64,000 bases of DNA. Source: JBMDXB01 sp048594975 (GTDB lineage: Bacteria > Acidobacteriota > Vicinamibacteria > Vicinamibacterales > 2-12-FULL-66-21). Position 1 is the stretch's first letter. Every line of letters starts with the position of its first letter. The notes beneath the pieces are model-generated. The model made no database searches. It was not told where the DNA came from and saw only the letters and a list, made by a program, of their open reading frames with translations. The stretch covers positions 1-64,000 of the forward strand of contig JBMDXQ010000124.1 in assembly GCA_048594975.1 (NCBI GenBank), read 5' to 3'. The position numbers and the translations under genes were made by a program. This document shows, piece by piece, positions 51,393-59,827 of this stretch.

Positions 51393-53207
51393 TCATGCGG
51401 GCGCCGCCTGGTCCCGCTTCGGCCGCTGGTTGGCCGCGAGCACGCGCTTCCGCAGCCGGATGCTGCGCGGCGTCACCTCCACGAGCTCGTCGTCGTTGAT
51501 GAACTCGATCGCCTGCTCGAGCCCGAGCCGGCGCGGCGGGATGAGACGGACCGCCTCGTCGGCGGTCGAAGCGCGCATGTTGGTCTGCTTCTTCTCCTTG
51601 GTCACGTTGACGTCGAGGTCGGCGGCACGCGCGTTCTCGCCGATGATCATCCCTTCGTACACCGGTTCGCCGGGCTCGACGAAGATCTCGCCCCGCTCCT
51701 GCAGGTTCCAGATCGCGTAGGCGGTGGCCGCTCCCGGCCGGTCGGCGACCAGAGCGCCGGTCGCGCGCGAGGGAATCGCGCCGTGCCACGGCTCCCAGCC
51801 GGCGAACAGATGGTTCGTGATGCCGGTGCCCTTGGTGTCGGTGAGGAACTGCGATCTGAAGCCAATCAGCCCGCGCGCCGGGATGCGGAACTCGAGCCGC
51901 ACACGGCCGCTGCCGTGGTTGACCATCTTCGTCATCGTGCCCTTGCGCGTGCCCACCATGGCGATGACGACGCCCTGGAACTCCTCGGCGACGTCGATGA
52001 CGAGGTCTTCCACCGGTTCCATGACCCGCCCATCGACCGACCGGGTGACGATGTCCGGCCGGGAGACCTGCAGCTCGTAGCCTTCGCGCCGCATCATTTC
52101 GATCAGGATGGACAGCTGGAGCTCGCCGCGGCCTAGTACCTTCACCTGCTCGGGCGTGTCGGTCGCCTCGAGCCGGATCGAGACGTTCCCGAGCAGCTCG
52201 CGATCGAGCCGGTCCCGGATCTGGCGGGAGGTGACGAACGGTCCGTCCCCGCCGGACATCGGTGAGGTGTTCACGCCGAACACCATCGACACCGTCGGCT
52301 CGTCCACGGCGATGGGCGGCATCGCCACGGGATTCTCGGGCGACGCGATGGTCTCGCCGATGGTGATGTCCTCGATCCCGGCCAGGCAGACGATGTCGCC
52401 GGCCGACGCCTCGCTGATGTCGATCCGTTTCAGACCTTCGAAGGCGAAGAGCTTCGTCACCCGCGTCTGCTGGACGCGGCCATCCAGCTTGCAGACGGCA
52501 ATCGGGTCGCCCACCTTCACGCGGCCGTGGAACACGCGACCGATCGCGATGCGTCCCAGGTAGTCGCTCGAATCGAGGTTCGCCACCAGCATCTGCAGCG
52601 CCGCGTCTTCGTCACCGCGCGGCGGCGGCACGTGATCGACGATCGCCTCGAGGAGCGGGCGCAGGTCAGCGCCCGGCTCGGACGCCGACAGGCTCGACGT
52701 GCCGGCGCGCGCACTGGTGTAGAGCACCGGGAACTCGAGCTGCTCCTCGCTCGCGTCCAGGTCGATGAACAGGTCGTAGATCTCGTTGAGCACTTCCTGC
52801 GAGCGGGCATCCGGCCGATCGATCTTGTTGATCACGACGATCGGCGGCAGCCGCCGCTCGAGCGCCTTGCGCAGGACGAACCGGGTCTGCGGGAGCGGCC
52901 CCTCGGACGCGTCCACGAGCAGCAGCACACCGTCCACCATCGCCAGCGTGCGCTCGACCTCACCGCCGAAATCCGCGTGGCCGGGGGTGTCGACGATGTT
53001 GATGAGCACCTCGCCGTAATGGACGGCGGTGTTCTTGGCCATGATGGTGATGCCGCGCTCGCGCTCGAGGTCGATCGTGTCCAGCGCCCGCTCGAGCACC
53101 CGCTCGTTATCGCGGAAGATTCCGCTTTGCCGCAGCAGCTGGTCCACCAGCGTCGTCTTGCCGTGGTCCACGTGCGCGACGATCGCAACATTCCTGGAAT
53201 TTTTCAT
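51393..53207 (-). CDS. typA: Ribosome-associated GTPase TypA/BipA
   Basis: 604 residues, standard for TypA. G1 AHVDHGKTTLVDQLLRQSG, G2 in ERERGITIMAKN, G3 DTPGHADFGGEVERTL and G4 NKIDRPDARSQEV are intact. Domain II-V sequence follows, including HGSGRVRLEFRIPARGLIG. It acts in ribosome assembly at low temperature and in stress. ATG 53207 is directly preceded on the minus strand by a 7-nt array. A GA-rich unit (AGAGGGG) could serve as a weak ribosome-binding site. Confidence 0.96.
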   Translation of the reverse strand: MKNSRNVAIVAHVDHGKTTLVDQLLRQSGIFRDNERVLERALDTIDLERERGITIMAKNTAVHYGEVLINIVDTPGHADFGGEVERTLAMVDGVLLLVDASEGPLPQTRFVLRKALERRLPPIVVINKIDRPDARSQEVLNEIYDLFIDLDASEEQLEFPVLYTSARAGTSSLSASEPGADLRPLLEAIVDHVPPPRGDEDAALQMLVANLDSSDYLGRIAIGRVFHGRVKVGDPIAVCKLDGRVQQTRVTKLFAFEGLKRIDISEASAGDIVCLAGIEDITIGETIASPENPVAMPPIAVDEPTVSMVFGVNTSPMSGGDGPFVTSRQIRDRLDRELLGNVSIRLEATDTPEQVKVLGRGELQLSILIEMMRREGYELQVSRPDIVTRSVDGRVMEPVEDLVIDVAEEFQGVVIAMVGTRKGTMTKMVNHGSGRVRLEFRIPARGLIGFRSQFLTDTKGTGITNHLFAGWEPWHGAIPSRATGALVADRPGAATAYAIWNLQERGEIFVEPGEPVYEGMIIGENARAADLDVNVTKEKKQTNMRASTADEAVRLIPPRRLGLEQAIEFINDDELVEVTPRSIRLRKRVLAANQRPKRDQAAPA

Positions 53208-53277
53208 CGCCGATCGTCGATCCCCTCTCCTGAATCCCTTGTCCGGAATCCCGCTCCCGAATCTTCTCTCCTTCGAT
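53208..53277 (-). repeat. GATTC/ATCCC-word 7-nt array upstream of typA
   Basis: Ten exact heptamers on the minus strand up to the typA ATG, including ATTCCGG, ATTCAGG, AGAGGGG, ATCGACG and ATCGGCG. On the plus strand it shares TCCTGAATCCCT with the array at 4262-4459. It lies at the 5' end of a transcription unit, not inside an operon. Confidence 0.8.
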
Positions 53278-53497
53278 TCGCATCAGATCGTACCCGACCG
53301 CCGCACCGAGGCCACGCTCGCCGTCGTGTTCCAGGACGGGGCAGGCGACGGTCAACGAAGGGCGTAGCGGTCCCGCTTCGGGGTCCGCCACCGGCTGGCC
53401 CAGGGAGGCCGAGAGAAGGGGCGACACCTGCATCGCGCGGGCCGCCTCCGAAAAGGGGGACAATGCTGGCGTGCAAGGCGACTGCCCGCAGCTCGAT
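53278..53497. other. Intergenic sequence between the typA array and the sigma-factor promoter
   Basis: About 220 nt of the 362-nt gap upstream of the sigma factor. I see no gene, RNA gene or 7-nt periodicity. Two GGGG-rich patches occur, one (near 53453) just before an ATG at 53463 that opens a short frame of 36 codons overlapping the next promoter. That ORF is not supported by anything else. Confidence 0.4.
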
Positions 53498-53524
53498 CAA
53501 CCCCGCTGGCTCCGGCAGCGTCAT
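53498..53524 (+). promoter_or_regulatory. Possible ECF-type promoter upstream of the sigma factor
   Basis: CAACC (53498-53502), 16 nt, then CGTCAT (53519-53524), the general form of ECF-sigma promoters (AAC -35 and CGTC -10). It would allow autoregulation of the sigma factor starting near 53570 and favours the short start codon. Inferred from motif shape only. Confidence 0.3.
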
Positions 53525-53569
53525 ACGACTGACACCGAGGAGCATCAGGTCGCGTGGCCGCAAAACCAA

Positions 53570-54148
53570 GTGACGTCAGCTGACACGGACCTGATCTCGC
53601 GGGCGGCGGGCGGCGACGCGTCCGCCTTCCAGGCGCTCGTGGAGCGCCATCGCTCGATGGTGTACCGCATCGCGTACCAATTCGCGGGCAACCATCACGA
53701 CGCGGAGGACATCGCGCAGGAAGTCTTCATCAAGGTGTACCGTTCGCTGGATCGCTTCCGCCAGGACGCCCAGCTCAGCTCGTGGGTGTACCGGATCGTC
53801 ATGAACGCCTGCATCGACCACCATCGCCGCAACTCGCCGGCCGGAGCGGCGCCCTTTGGCGAAGAAGCCCAACAGAAGATGCTGAATACTCCGGAGGAAA
53901 CCCCCGGCCCCGAGGAACGCGCATATGCGGGCGAGCTCGGCGCCGTGCTGGAAACCGCGATCGCCGGGCTGCCGAAAGGGCAGCGGCTCGTGTTCGTCAT
54001 GCGTCACCACCATGGTCTGAAGCTCTGCGAGATTGCCGAGTCGCTCGGCCTCGCGGAGGGTACCGTCAAGCGCCAGCTGCACGCCGCCGTCCATCGGCTC
54101 CGGCAGGCGCTCGCCACCGCGAAGGTCACGGCGGGAGGCCGGGCATGA
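53570..54148 (+). CDS. ECF-family RNA polymerase sigma factor
   Basis: 192 residues from GTG 53570; the frame is also open from GTG 53471, which would add 33 residues without family character. Region 2 contains MVYRIAYQFAGNHHDAEDIA and AQEVFIKVYRSLDRFRQDAQ. Region 4 is GLPKGQRLVFVMRHHHGLKL with the helix-turn-helix IAESLGLAEGTVKRQLHAAV. It directs RNA polymerase to a set of stress or envelope genes, possibly including this respiratory operon. The ATG of the anti-sigma gene overlaps its stop (ATGA). Confidence 0.92.
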   Translation: MTSADTDLISRAAGGDASAFQALVERHRSMVYRIAYQFAGNHHDAEDIAQEVFIKVYRSLDRFRQDAQLSSWVYRIVMNACIDHHRRNSPAGAAPFGEEAQQKMLNTPEETPGPEERAYAGELGAVLETAIAGLPKGQRLVFVMRHHHGLKLCEIAESLGLAEGTVKRQLHAAVHRLRQALATAKVTAGGRA

Positions 54149-54942
54149 CCGCGTGCGACGTCCAGGCATCGGGCGCGATCGAGCTGTATTTCTACGGCGA
54201 GCTGGAGGGCGCCGAGCGCGACGCGGTCGCGCGGCATCTTCCCGGCTGCGAGGCCTGCCGCCGGGCGCTCGACGAGCTGGCGATCATCCGGGACGCGTTG
54301 AACACACGTCCCGACGTGGCGGCGCCGGAAGGCGGCGATTGGCGTGGCTTCATGGCCAGGCTCGAGCAGGCGATCGTCCGGGAACAGCAGTCCAGCCGGG
54401 CGCAGGCGCCGGTCGTTGTCGCGCCACGATGGCGGATGCTGCGGCCGTCGTTCGCCGGCCCTCTCGCGATGGCGGCGCTGCTGGTCCTGGCCACGAGTGG
54501 CGTGCTGTTCGTCGCCCGCTCCCGCGAGGCGGCGACGACGGCGCCGTCGGCGAGCGTGGCAGCGGGCCGCGAGGTTGTGGAGCCGCGCCGGCTCGAGCCG
54601 GATCCGGCGCTGGCGTCGGTCAGCGAGCAGCTGTTCGTGCGGTCGAAGCCAGTGTTGCTCGGCCTGGCGACGAGGGAGGCCGGCGAGCCGGCCGGCTGGG
54701 ATCACGAGCGGGACCTCGCGGAAGGGCTGCTCAACGACACGCGGCTCTACCGCATGGCTGCGGAGAACCGCGGCATGTCGCGGCTGGCCGGCGTGCTGCG
54801 CGACCTGGAGCTCGTGCTGCTCCAGGCGTCGATGACCGACGAGCGCGATCCGGCAGCGCTCGAGCGGATCCAGCGCTTCATCGAGAAGCGCGACGTGATC
54901 GGGCGGATCGAGGCCGTGTCGGCCGCAACCACGGGTAGCTGA
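54145..54942 (+). CDS. Zinc-binding anti-sigma factor with single membrane span
   Basis: 265 residues. The N-terminal zinc anti-sigma domain has ERDAVARHLPGCEACRRALD (H-x3-C-x2-C). A membrane span lies near residues 109-127 (GPLAMAALLVLATSGVLFV). The outer domain is helical and contains YRMAAENRGMSRLAGVLRDL. It would hold the sigma factor at the membrane until a signal releases it, perhaps with cleavage by the site-2 protease RseP encoded at 13229-14566. Translationally coupled to the sigma gene. Confidence 0.9.
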   Translation: MTACDVQASGAIELYFYGELEGAERDAVARHLPGCEACRRALDELAIIRDALNTRPDVAAPEGGDWRGFMARLEQAIVREQQSSRAQAPVVVAPRWRMLRPSFAGPLAMAALLVLATSGVLFVARSREAATTAPSASVAAGREVVEPRRLEPDPALASVSEQLFVRSKPVLLGLATREAGEPAGWDHERDLAEGLLNDTRLYRMAAENRGMSRLAGVLRDLELVLLQASMTDERDPAALERIQRFIEKRDVIGRIEAVSAATTGS

Positions 54943-54949
54943 GGGTGAC

Positions 54950-56137
54950 ATGCGCGTGACGAACGGATGCTGGTGGACGGGAGCGGTGATGGGCACGGCG
55001 CTGTTGCTCGCGCCGCTGGCGGCGGCCTGGGCGGAGCCGCAATCGCCCCGCCTCGAGCGCGCCAAGGATCTCATGACCGACGAGCGCTGGGTCGCCGCGG
55101 TGGCCGAGCTCACGACCGCGGCACGAGACGCGAAGGAAGCGAGCCGCGACGAGGCGCTCTTCTGGCTCGCCCAGTGCCACAAGGAGGTCGGCGACTACGC
55201 GCTCGCGCTCGACGCGATTCAGCGCCTGGAGCGGGAGTTCGCGAAGAGCCGCTGGGTCAGGCCGGCCAGGTCCATCAAGATCGAGATCGCGCAGCGGCTG
55301 AACCGCACGGACATCCTGTGGATGACGGCGCTGCCGCCGATGCCCAAGCCGCCGCAGCCGGCGCCGATTGTCGTCGGCGAGACGGTGACGCCGACGCCCC
55401 CGCACCCGCCGCGCGCGCCGCGGCGGGCGGAGGGGCAGGTCCCCGAAACCGCCGAAGTGCCCCGTGTGTGGTTCACAAACGGACCGGACTTCGATGTGGA
55501 ACTGCGAATCCAGGCGATGGGGAGCCTGATCCTGAGCGGGTCGGACAATGCGGTGAAGGTGATCCCGATGCTTCGCCACATTGCGCTGGAATCCACCGAG
55601 CCGGGACCCGCGCGCCGTGCGGTGTTCGCGCTCGCGCAATCACCCCGCCCCGAAGCGCGATCGACCGTCGTCGAGGTGGCCAAGAAGGGACCGGAGCCGG
55701 TACAGATCGAAGCGGTGCGCGCCCTGGGCCGCTGGCGAGGGCCCGAGGTCTCGCAGGAGCTGCTGCAGGTGTACTCGGCGGCCGGCGACGAGGTGAAGTT
55801 CCACGTCGTCCGCTCGCTCGGCCAGCGGGCCGAAACGCAGGCCCTCGTCCACATCGCCGAGTCCGAGGTGAACCAGCACCTGCGCGAGACGGCGCTCGAG
55901 ACGCTCGGAGGGGCGCCGGGCGGCATCCTCCACCTGCGGAGCATGTACGAGAGGGTGCCGGCCGCCTCGCGCCGCTCGATCATCCGCGGCCTCTTCAAAG
56001 CCCGCGACGACGAAGGGCTGATCCGCATCGCCGCGCGCGAGCGCCAGGCCGCGATGCGGCAGGAGATCCACGAGCGTCTCCGGCTGCTCGGGACGCCCCG
56101 GGCCAAGCAATATCTCGAACAGGTGCAGGGGAAATAG
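54950..56137 (+). CDS. Exported TPR/HEAT-repeat protein
   Basis: 395 residues, signal peptide to about AAAWA (residue 28). A TPR-like part at about 35-110 (LFWLAQCHKEVGDYALALDA) is followed by a Pro-rich linker. HEAT-like repeats run from about 180 to 390 (VQIEAVRALGRWRGPEVSQE and similar). Such proteins commonly follow ECF sigma/anti-sigma pairs in Acidobacteria and probably bind a periplasmic partner or the outer part of the anti-sigma factor. It lies 7 nt after the anti-sigma stop. Function is inferred from context only. Confidence 0.82.
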   Translation: MRVTNGCWWTGAVMGTALLLAPLAAAWAEPQSPRLERAKDLMTDERWVAAVAELTTAARDAKEASRDEALFWLAQCHKEVGDYALALDAIQRLEREFAKSRWVRPARSIKIEIAQRLNRTDILWMTALPPMPKPPQPAPIVVGETVTPTPPHPPRAPRRAEGQVPETAEVPRVWFTNGPDFDVELRIQAMGSLILSGSDNAVKVIPMLRHIALESTEPGPARRAVFALAQSPRPEARSTVVEVAKKGPEPVQIEAVRALGRWRGPEVSQELLQVYSAAGDEVKFHVVRSLGQRAETQALVHIAESEVNQHLRETALETLGGAPGGILHLRSMYERVPAASRRSIIRGLFKARDDEGLIRIAARERQAAMRQEIHERLRLLGTPRAKQYLEQVQGK

Positions 56138-56175
56138 GTAATATCCGGAGACCGGGGTTCCCCCGGCGTCCGGAT

Positions 56176-56664
56176 ATGCCGCAGACCCATTCTCTCCCCT
56201 CAGGCGGGCGCCGCCGCGCCCTCGTCGTGTTCGTCAACTCGGTCATCGGCCTGATTGGCGCGGGCCTCGCCGCGCTGCTCGGAGCGTTTGCGCTGCGCCC
56301 GGCCGCCGCGCAGGCGGGCGGCCGGTGGCTGCGCGCCGGAACCACCGACGATCTCACTCCCGACCTCCCCGTGCCGCGCGTGCTCGCGGTGCCGCGCGTC
56401 GACGGCTGGTATCGCGTGCGCGCGCGCCAGACCGTGTTCATCGTATGGGACGGCGCCCGCGGCGTGCGGGCGATGTCCGCGACCTGCACGCACCTCGGCT
56501 GCCAGGTCCACTGGGACAGCGCCGCCGGACGCTTCCGCTGCCCGTGCCACGGCGGCGTCTACGATGCGTCGGGCCGGGTGCTGGACGGTCCTCCTCCCCG
56601 GCCGCTGGACGTCGTCGAAGCGCGCCTCGATCCGGCGGACGGCTCGGTGCTGGTGCGGCTGTGA
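56176..56664 (+). CDS. Rieske [2Fe-2S] protein of a bc-type complex
   Basis: 162 residues. An N-terminal membrane anchor (LVVFVNSVIGLIGAGLAALL) is followed by the Rieske fold. The cluster ligands are in TCTHLGCQVHW and CPCHGGVYD (C-x-H ... C-x2-H). It passes electrons from quinol to the cytochrome c part of the next protein. Start ATG 56176. The stop overlaps the GTG of the cytochrome gene, so the two are co-translated. Confidence 0.94.
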   Translation: MPQTHSLPSGGRRRALVVFVNSVIGLIGAGLAALLGAFALRPAAAQAGGRWLRAGTTDDLTPDLPVPRVLAVPRVDGWYRVRARQTVFIVWDGARGVRAMSATCTHLGCQVHWDSAAGRFRCPCHGGVYDASGRVLDGPPPRPLDVVEARLDPADGSVLVRL

Positions 56665-58325
56665 GCGCGGTCCATCAGCAGCCGCCGGAGCCGACCGGGA
56701 GGCAGCGGAGGACCGGAGTCGAGGCGGCCGGGTGGCGAGCCAAGTTCCCCGCCGTTCGGGAATGGTTCGACGCCCGTACGGGCGCGGGCGAGCTCCGCCG
56801 CGTCCTGCTCGACGAGCCGCTGCCCCCCGGCACGGGATGGCTCTTCACGCTCGGCAGCATCCTGCTCGCGCTGCTCGCGGTGCAGGTGCTCACTGGCGCG
56901 TTCCTGACGCTCTACTACGCGCCCACCCCCGACCACGCCTACGACAGCGTCCGCTTCATCATGTCCACGGCGAGCGGCCGGCTCGTCCGCGGCCTGCATC
57001 ACTTCGGGGCGAGCTTCCTGGTGGTCGCCGTCGCGCTGCACCTGCTGCGCGTGGTCGTGTTCGGCTCGTACAAACCGCCGCGCGAGCTGACCTGGCTTTC
57101 GGGGGTCGCGCTGCTCGTGATCGTGCTCGCCTTCGCGCTGACCGGTTACCTGCTGCCGTGGGATCAGCGCGCCTTCTGGGCAACGGTCGTGACGATCAAC
57201 ATCTCGAAGCTGGCGCCGCTCGGCGGGGAGGTGGTGGCCGGCGTGATGCGCGGCGGCGCGACGATCGGCGCGCTCACGCTGACGCGATGGTACGCTGCCC
57301 ACGTCATCTTCCTGCCGGCAGCGCTCGTCGCGCTGGTGTTCGCGCACCTGTTCCTGATGCGGCGGCAGGGCATCTCCGGCCCGGTGCGGCCGCGCGCCGG
57401 CAGTCCGTTCCCCTTCTACCCGGCGCAGGCGGCGCGTGACGTCACGGTAGTCCTCGTGGTGTTGCTGGCGCTGGTCGTGCTCGCGCTGGCCGGGACGCCG
57501 CCGCTCGAAGCCCCCGCCGACCCGACCGATGCTTCCTACATCCCGCGGCCGGAGTGGTACTTCCTCTCGCTGTTCCAGCTGCTGAAGTACTTCCCGGGCA
57601 AATGGGAGGTCGTCGGCGCGATCGTGCTGCCGACGGTGCTCGGTGGCGTGCTCGCCCTCCTGCCCTGGATCGACCGCGGGCCAGAGCGCGATCCGCGGAA
57701 GCGGCCGCTGGTGATCGGCGGGGCGATCGCCGGCGTGCTGGCGGTCGTGACGCTCACCGCGCTCGGCTGGCGGGATCGGCCGGCAGTCGCCGCCGATCCG
57801 GAGGCCTGGACGCTGCGGGAGATCGGCGGCAGCGTCTTCGTCGAGCGGCGCGGCTGCGCGCGCTGTCACTCGGAGAGCGGCGTTGCCGATCCGCTCGCGT
57901 CGATCCCGGCCACGCGCGGGCCCGAATGGCTGGCCGGCCACGTCGCCGACCCCGAGATAATTGCATCCGGGCTGCGGCCCCCGGCGGCGGCGGTGCACGA
58001 GCGCGAGGCCGCCGCGATGGTCGCGTACGTCAGGCGTCTCACGCGCGCCGGCCACCAGCACCCCGCGCTCGAGCCCGGGGCGCGGGCCGCGGCTGCCGTG
58101 TTTGCACGACACTGCATCGGGTGCCATCGCATCGACGGGGAAGGGGGCGACGAGGGGCCCGATCTCTCGCGCGTCGGGACGAAGCACGACTTCGAGAGGC
58201 TGCGCGTGTGGATCGCGGATCCGGCGTCGATCGATCCCGACGCCGAGATGGACCCGTTCGGCAAGCGCCTCACGCCGCAGGAGCTCGATGCGATCGCCGG
58301 CTATCTGGCCCGGCGCACGCGATGA
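56661..58325 (+). CDS. Cytochrome b fused to a C-terminal di-haem cytochrome c
   Basis: 554 residues from GTG 56661. A 45-residue N-terminal extension precedes a full cytochrome b with haem histidines in RGLHHFGASFLVVAVALHLL and HVIFLPAALVALVFAH and the quinol-site PEWYFLSLFQLLK. After the last spans come two c-type haem sites, CARCH (near residue 397) and CIGCH (near 484). The second has a likely Met ligand in AEMDPFGKRLTP. This replaces the separate cytochrome c1 of a bc1 complex. The stop overlaps the zwf ATG. Confidence 0.93.
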   Translation: MSAVHQQPPEPTGRQRRTGVEAAGWRAKFPAVREWFDARTGAGELRRVLLDEPLPPGTGWLFTLGSILLALLAVQVLTGAFLTLYYAPTPDHAYDSVRFIMSTASGRLVRGLHHFGASFLVVAVALHLLRVVVFGSYKPPRELTWLSGVALLVIVLAFALTGYLLPWDQRAFWATVVTINISKLAPLGGEVVAGVMRGGATIGALTLTRWYAAHVIFLPAALVALVFAHLFLMRRQGISGPVRPRAGSPFPFYPAQAARDVTVVLVVLLALVVLALAGTPPLEAPADPTDASYIPRPEWYFLSLFQLLKYFPGKWEVVGAIVLPTVLGGVLALLPWIDRGPERDPRKRPLVIGGAIAGVLAVVTLTALGWRDRPAVAADPEAWTLREIGGSVFVERRGCARCHSESGVADPLASIPATRGPEWLAGHVADPEIIASGLRPPAAAVHEREAAAMVAYVRRLTRAGHQHPALEPGARAAAAVFARHCIGCHRIDGEGGDEGPDLSRVGTKHDFERLRVWIADPASIDPDAEMDPFGKRLTPQELDAIAGYLARRTR

Positions 58326-59827
58326 GTAACCCGCTGCACGACGGCCTGCGCATCGAGCCGACGCCGGGCGCGGCAACGCTGGTGATCTTCGGCGCCTCCG
58401 GTGACCTGACCCGGCGCAAGCTGCTGCCGGCGCTGTATCGGCTCTCGCGCGGACAGCGGCTGCCGGCGCAGCTGTCGGTGATGGGAATCGGGCGCTCGAA
58501 GCTGGACGACGACCGCTTCCGCGAGCAGTTCTTCGCCAGCCTTCGCGAGTTTGCGGGCGTGGCGGACCGCTCCGACGAGGTCGCCGCGTCGCTCGCGCAG
58601 CGGCTGCACTACCTGTCGGGCGATCTCGAGGACCCTGCCCTCTACCAGCGGCTCGCCGAGCGGCTCGCGGCCGACGGTTCGCCGGGTGTTCTCTACTACC
58701 TCGCGATCCCACCGGAAGCCTACCCGTCGATCGTCGAGCGGCTCGGCGCGGCCGGCCTTGCCGCGTCGACCACCGAGCATGGCTGGAGGCGGCTCATCGT
58801 CGAGAAGCCGTTCGGGACGGATCTGTCGAGCGCCCGGCGCCTCAATCGGGCGATCCACCGGCACTTCGCCGAGCCGCAGGTGTTCCGGATCGATCATTAC
58901 CTGGGGAAGGAGACGGTCCAGAACCTGCTCGTCTTCCGGTTCGGCAACGGCATGTTCGAACCGATCTGGAACCGTCGTTACATCGACCACGTGCAGATCA
59001 CGGCGGCCGAGACGGTCGGCGTCGAGCGGCGCGCCGGTTACTACGAGCAGGCCGGGGCGCTGCGCGACATGGTCCAGAACCACCTGATGCAGCTCCTCAC
59101 GATGGTGGCGATGGAGCCGCCGATCGCGTTCACCGCCGACAGCGTGCGCGACCGGAAGATCGACGCACTGCTCGCCGCGCAGCCGGTCGCCGGCGTGGTT
59201 CGCGGGCAGTACCGAGCCGGCTGGGTGAACGGGGCGGAGGTCCCGGGGTACCGCGAGGAGCCGGGCGTGGACGCGGCGTCGCAGACCGAGACCTTCGCCG
59301 CCGTCCGCCTGCACCTGGACAGCTGGCGCTGGGCCGGCGTGCCGTTCTACCTGCGCACCGGCAAGCGGCTGCCGAAGCGGACCACCGAGATTGCGATTCA
59401 GTTCCGGCGCCCGCCGCTCGAGATCTTCCGGAAGGTGACGCTCGCGCCGGTGTCGCCCAACCTGCTGGTCGTCAACGTGCAGCCGGACGAGGGTATTTCC
59501 ATTCGCTTCGAAGCGAAGCTGCCGGGCACGCGTATGCAGCTGGCGCCGGTGCGCATGAACTTTCGCTACGGACACGCGTTCGGCGGGCCCGTGCCCGAGG
59601 CCTACGAGACCCTGCTGCTCGACGCGCTGCTCGGCGATGCCACCCTGTTCGCGCGCCACGACTTCGTCGAAGCGTCATGGGCGCTGATCACGCCCGTCCA
59701 CGAGGCCTGGGCCGCCTCGCCGCACGATCCCGCATCGGCGCTCGCCAGCTACGAGGCGGGCGACTGGGGACCGGCCGAGGCCGACGCCCTCATCCAGCGT
59801 GACGGCCGGCGATGGAGGACGCTGTGA
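58322..59827 (+). CDS. zwf: Glucose-6-phosphate 1-dehydrogenase
   Basis: 501 residues. NAD(P)-binding LVIFGASGDLTRRKLLPALY opens the protein and the active-site signature FRIDHYLGKETVQNLLVFRF is intact with its Lys. TETFAAVRLHLDSWRWAGVP is also typical. It starts the oxidative pentose-phosphate pathway and yields NADPH. ATG 58322 overlaps the cytochrome stop (ATGA), an unusual coupling of a respiratory complex with a cytoplasmic dehydrogenase. opcA overlaps its 3' end. Confidence 0.96.
   Translation: MSNPLHDGLRIEPTPGAATLVIFGASGDLTRRKLLPALYRLSRGQRLPAQLSVMGIGRSKLDDDRFREQFFASLREFAGVADRSDEVAASLAQRLHYLSGDLEDPALYQRLAERLAADGSPGVLYYLAIPPEAYPSIVERLGAAGLAASTTEHGWRRLIVEKPFGTDLSSARRLNRAIHRHFAEPQVFRIDHYLGKETVQNLLVFRFGNGMFEPIWNRRYIDHVQITAAETVGVERRAGYYEQAGALRDMVQNHLMQLLTMVAMEPPIAFTADSVRDRKIDALLAAQPVAGVVRGQYRAGWVNGAEVPGYREEPGVDAASQTETFAAVRLHLDSWRWAGVPFYLRTGKRLPKRTTEIAIQFRRPPLEIFRKVTLAPVSPNLLVVNVQPDEGISIRFEAKLPGTRMQLAPVRMNFRYGHAFGGPVPEAYETLLLDALLGDATLFARHDFVEASWALITPVHEAWAASPHDPASALASYEAGDWGPAEADALIQRDGRRWRTL

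Noticed and set aside
3421..53277. CRISPR interpretation of the short repeats
   Set aside because: Units are 7 nt, contiguous, without unique spacers, and there are no cas genes.
53463..53573. Short ORF starting ATG 53463 upstream of the sigma factor
   Set aside because: Although GGGGGACA precedes it, the 36-residue product has no features and overlaps the likely promoter and start of the sigma gene.
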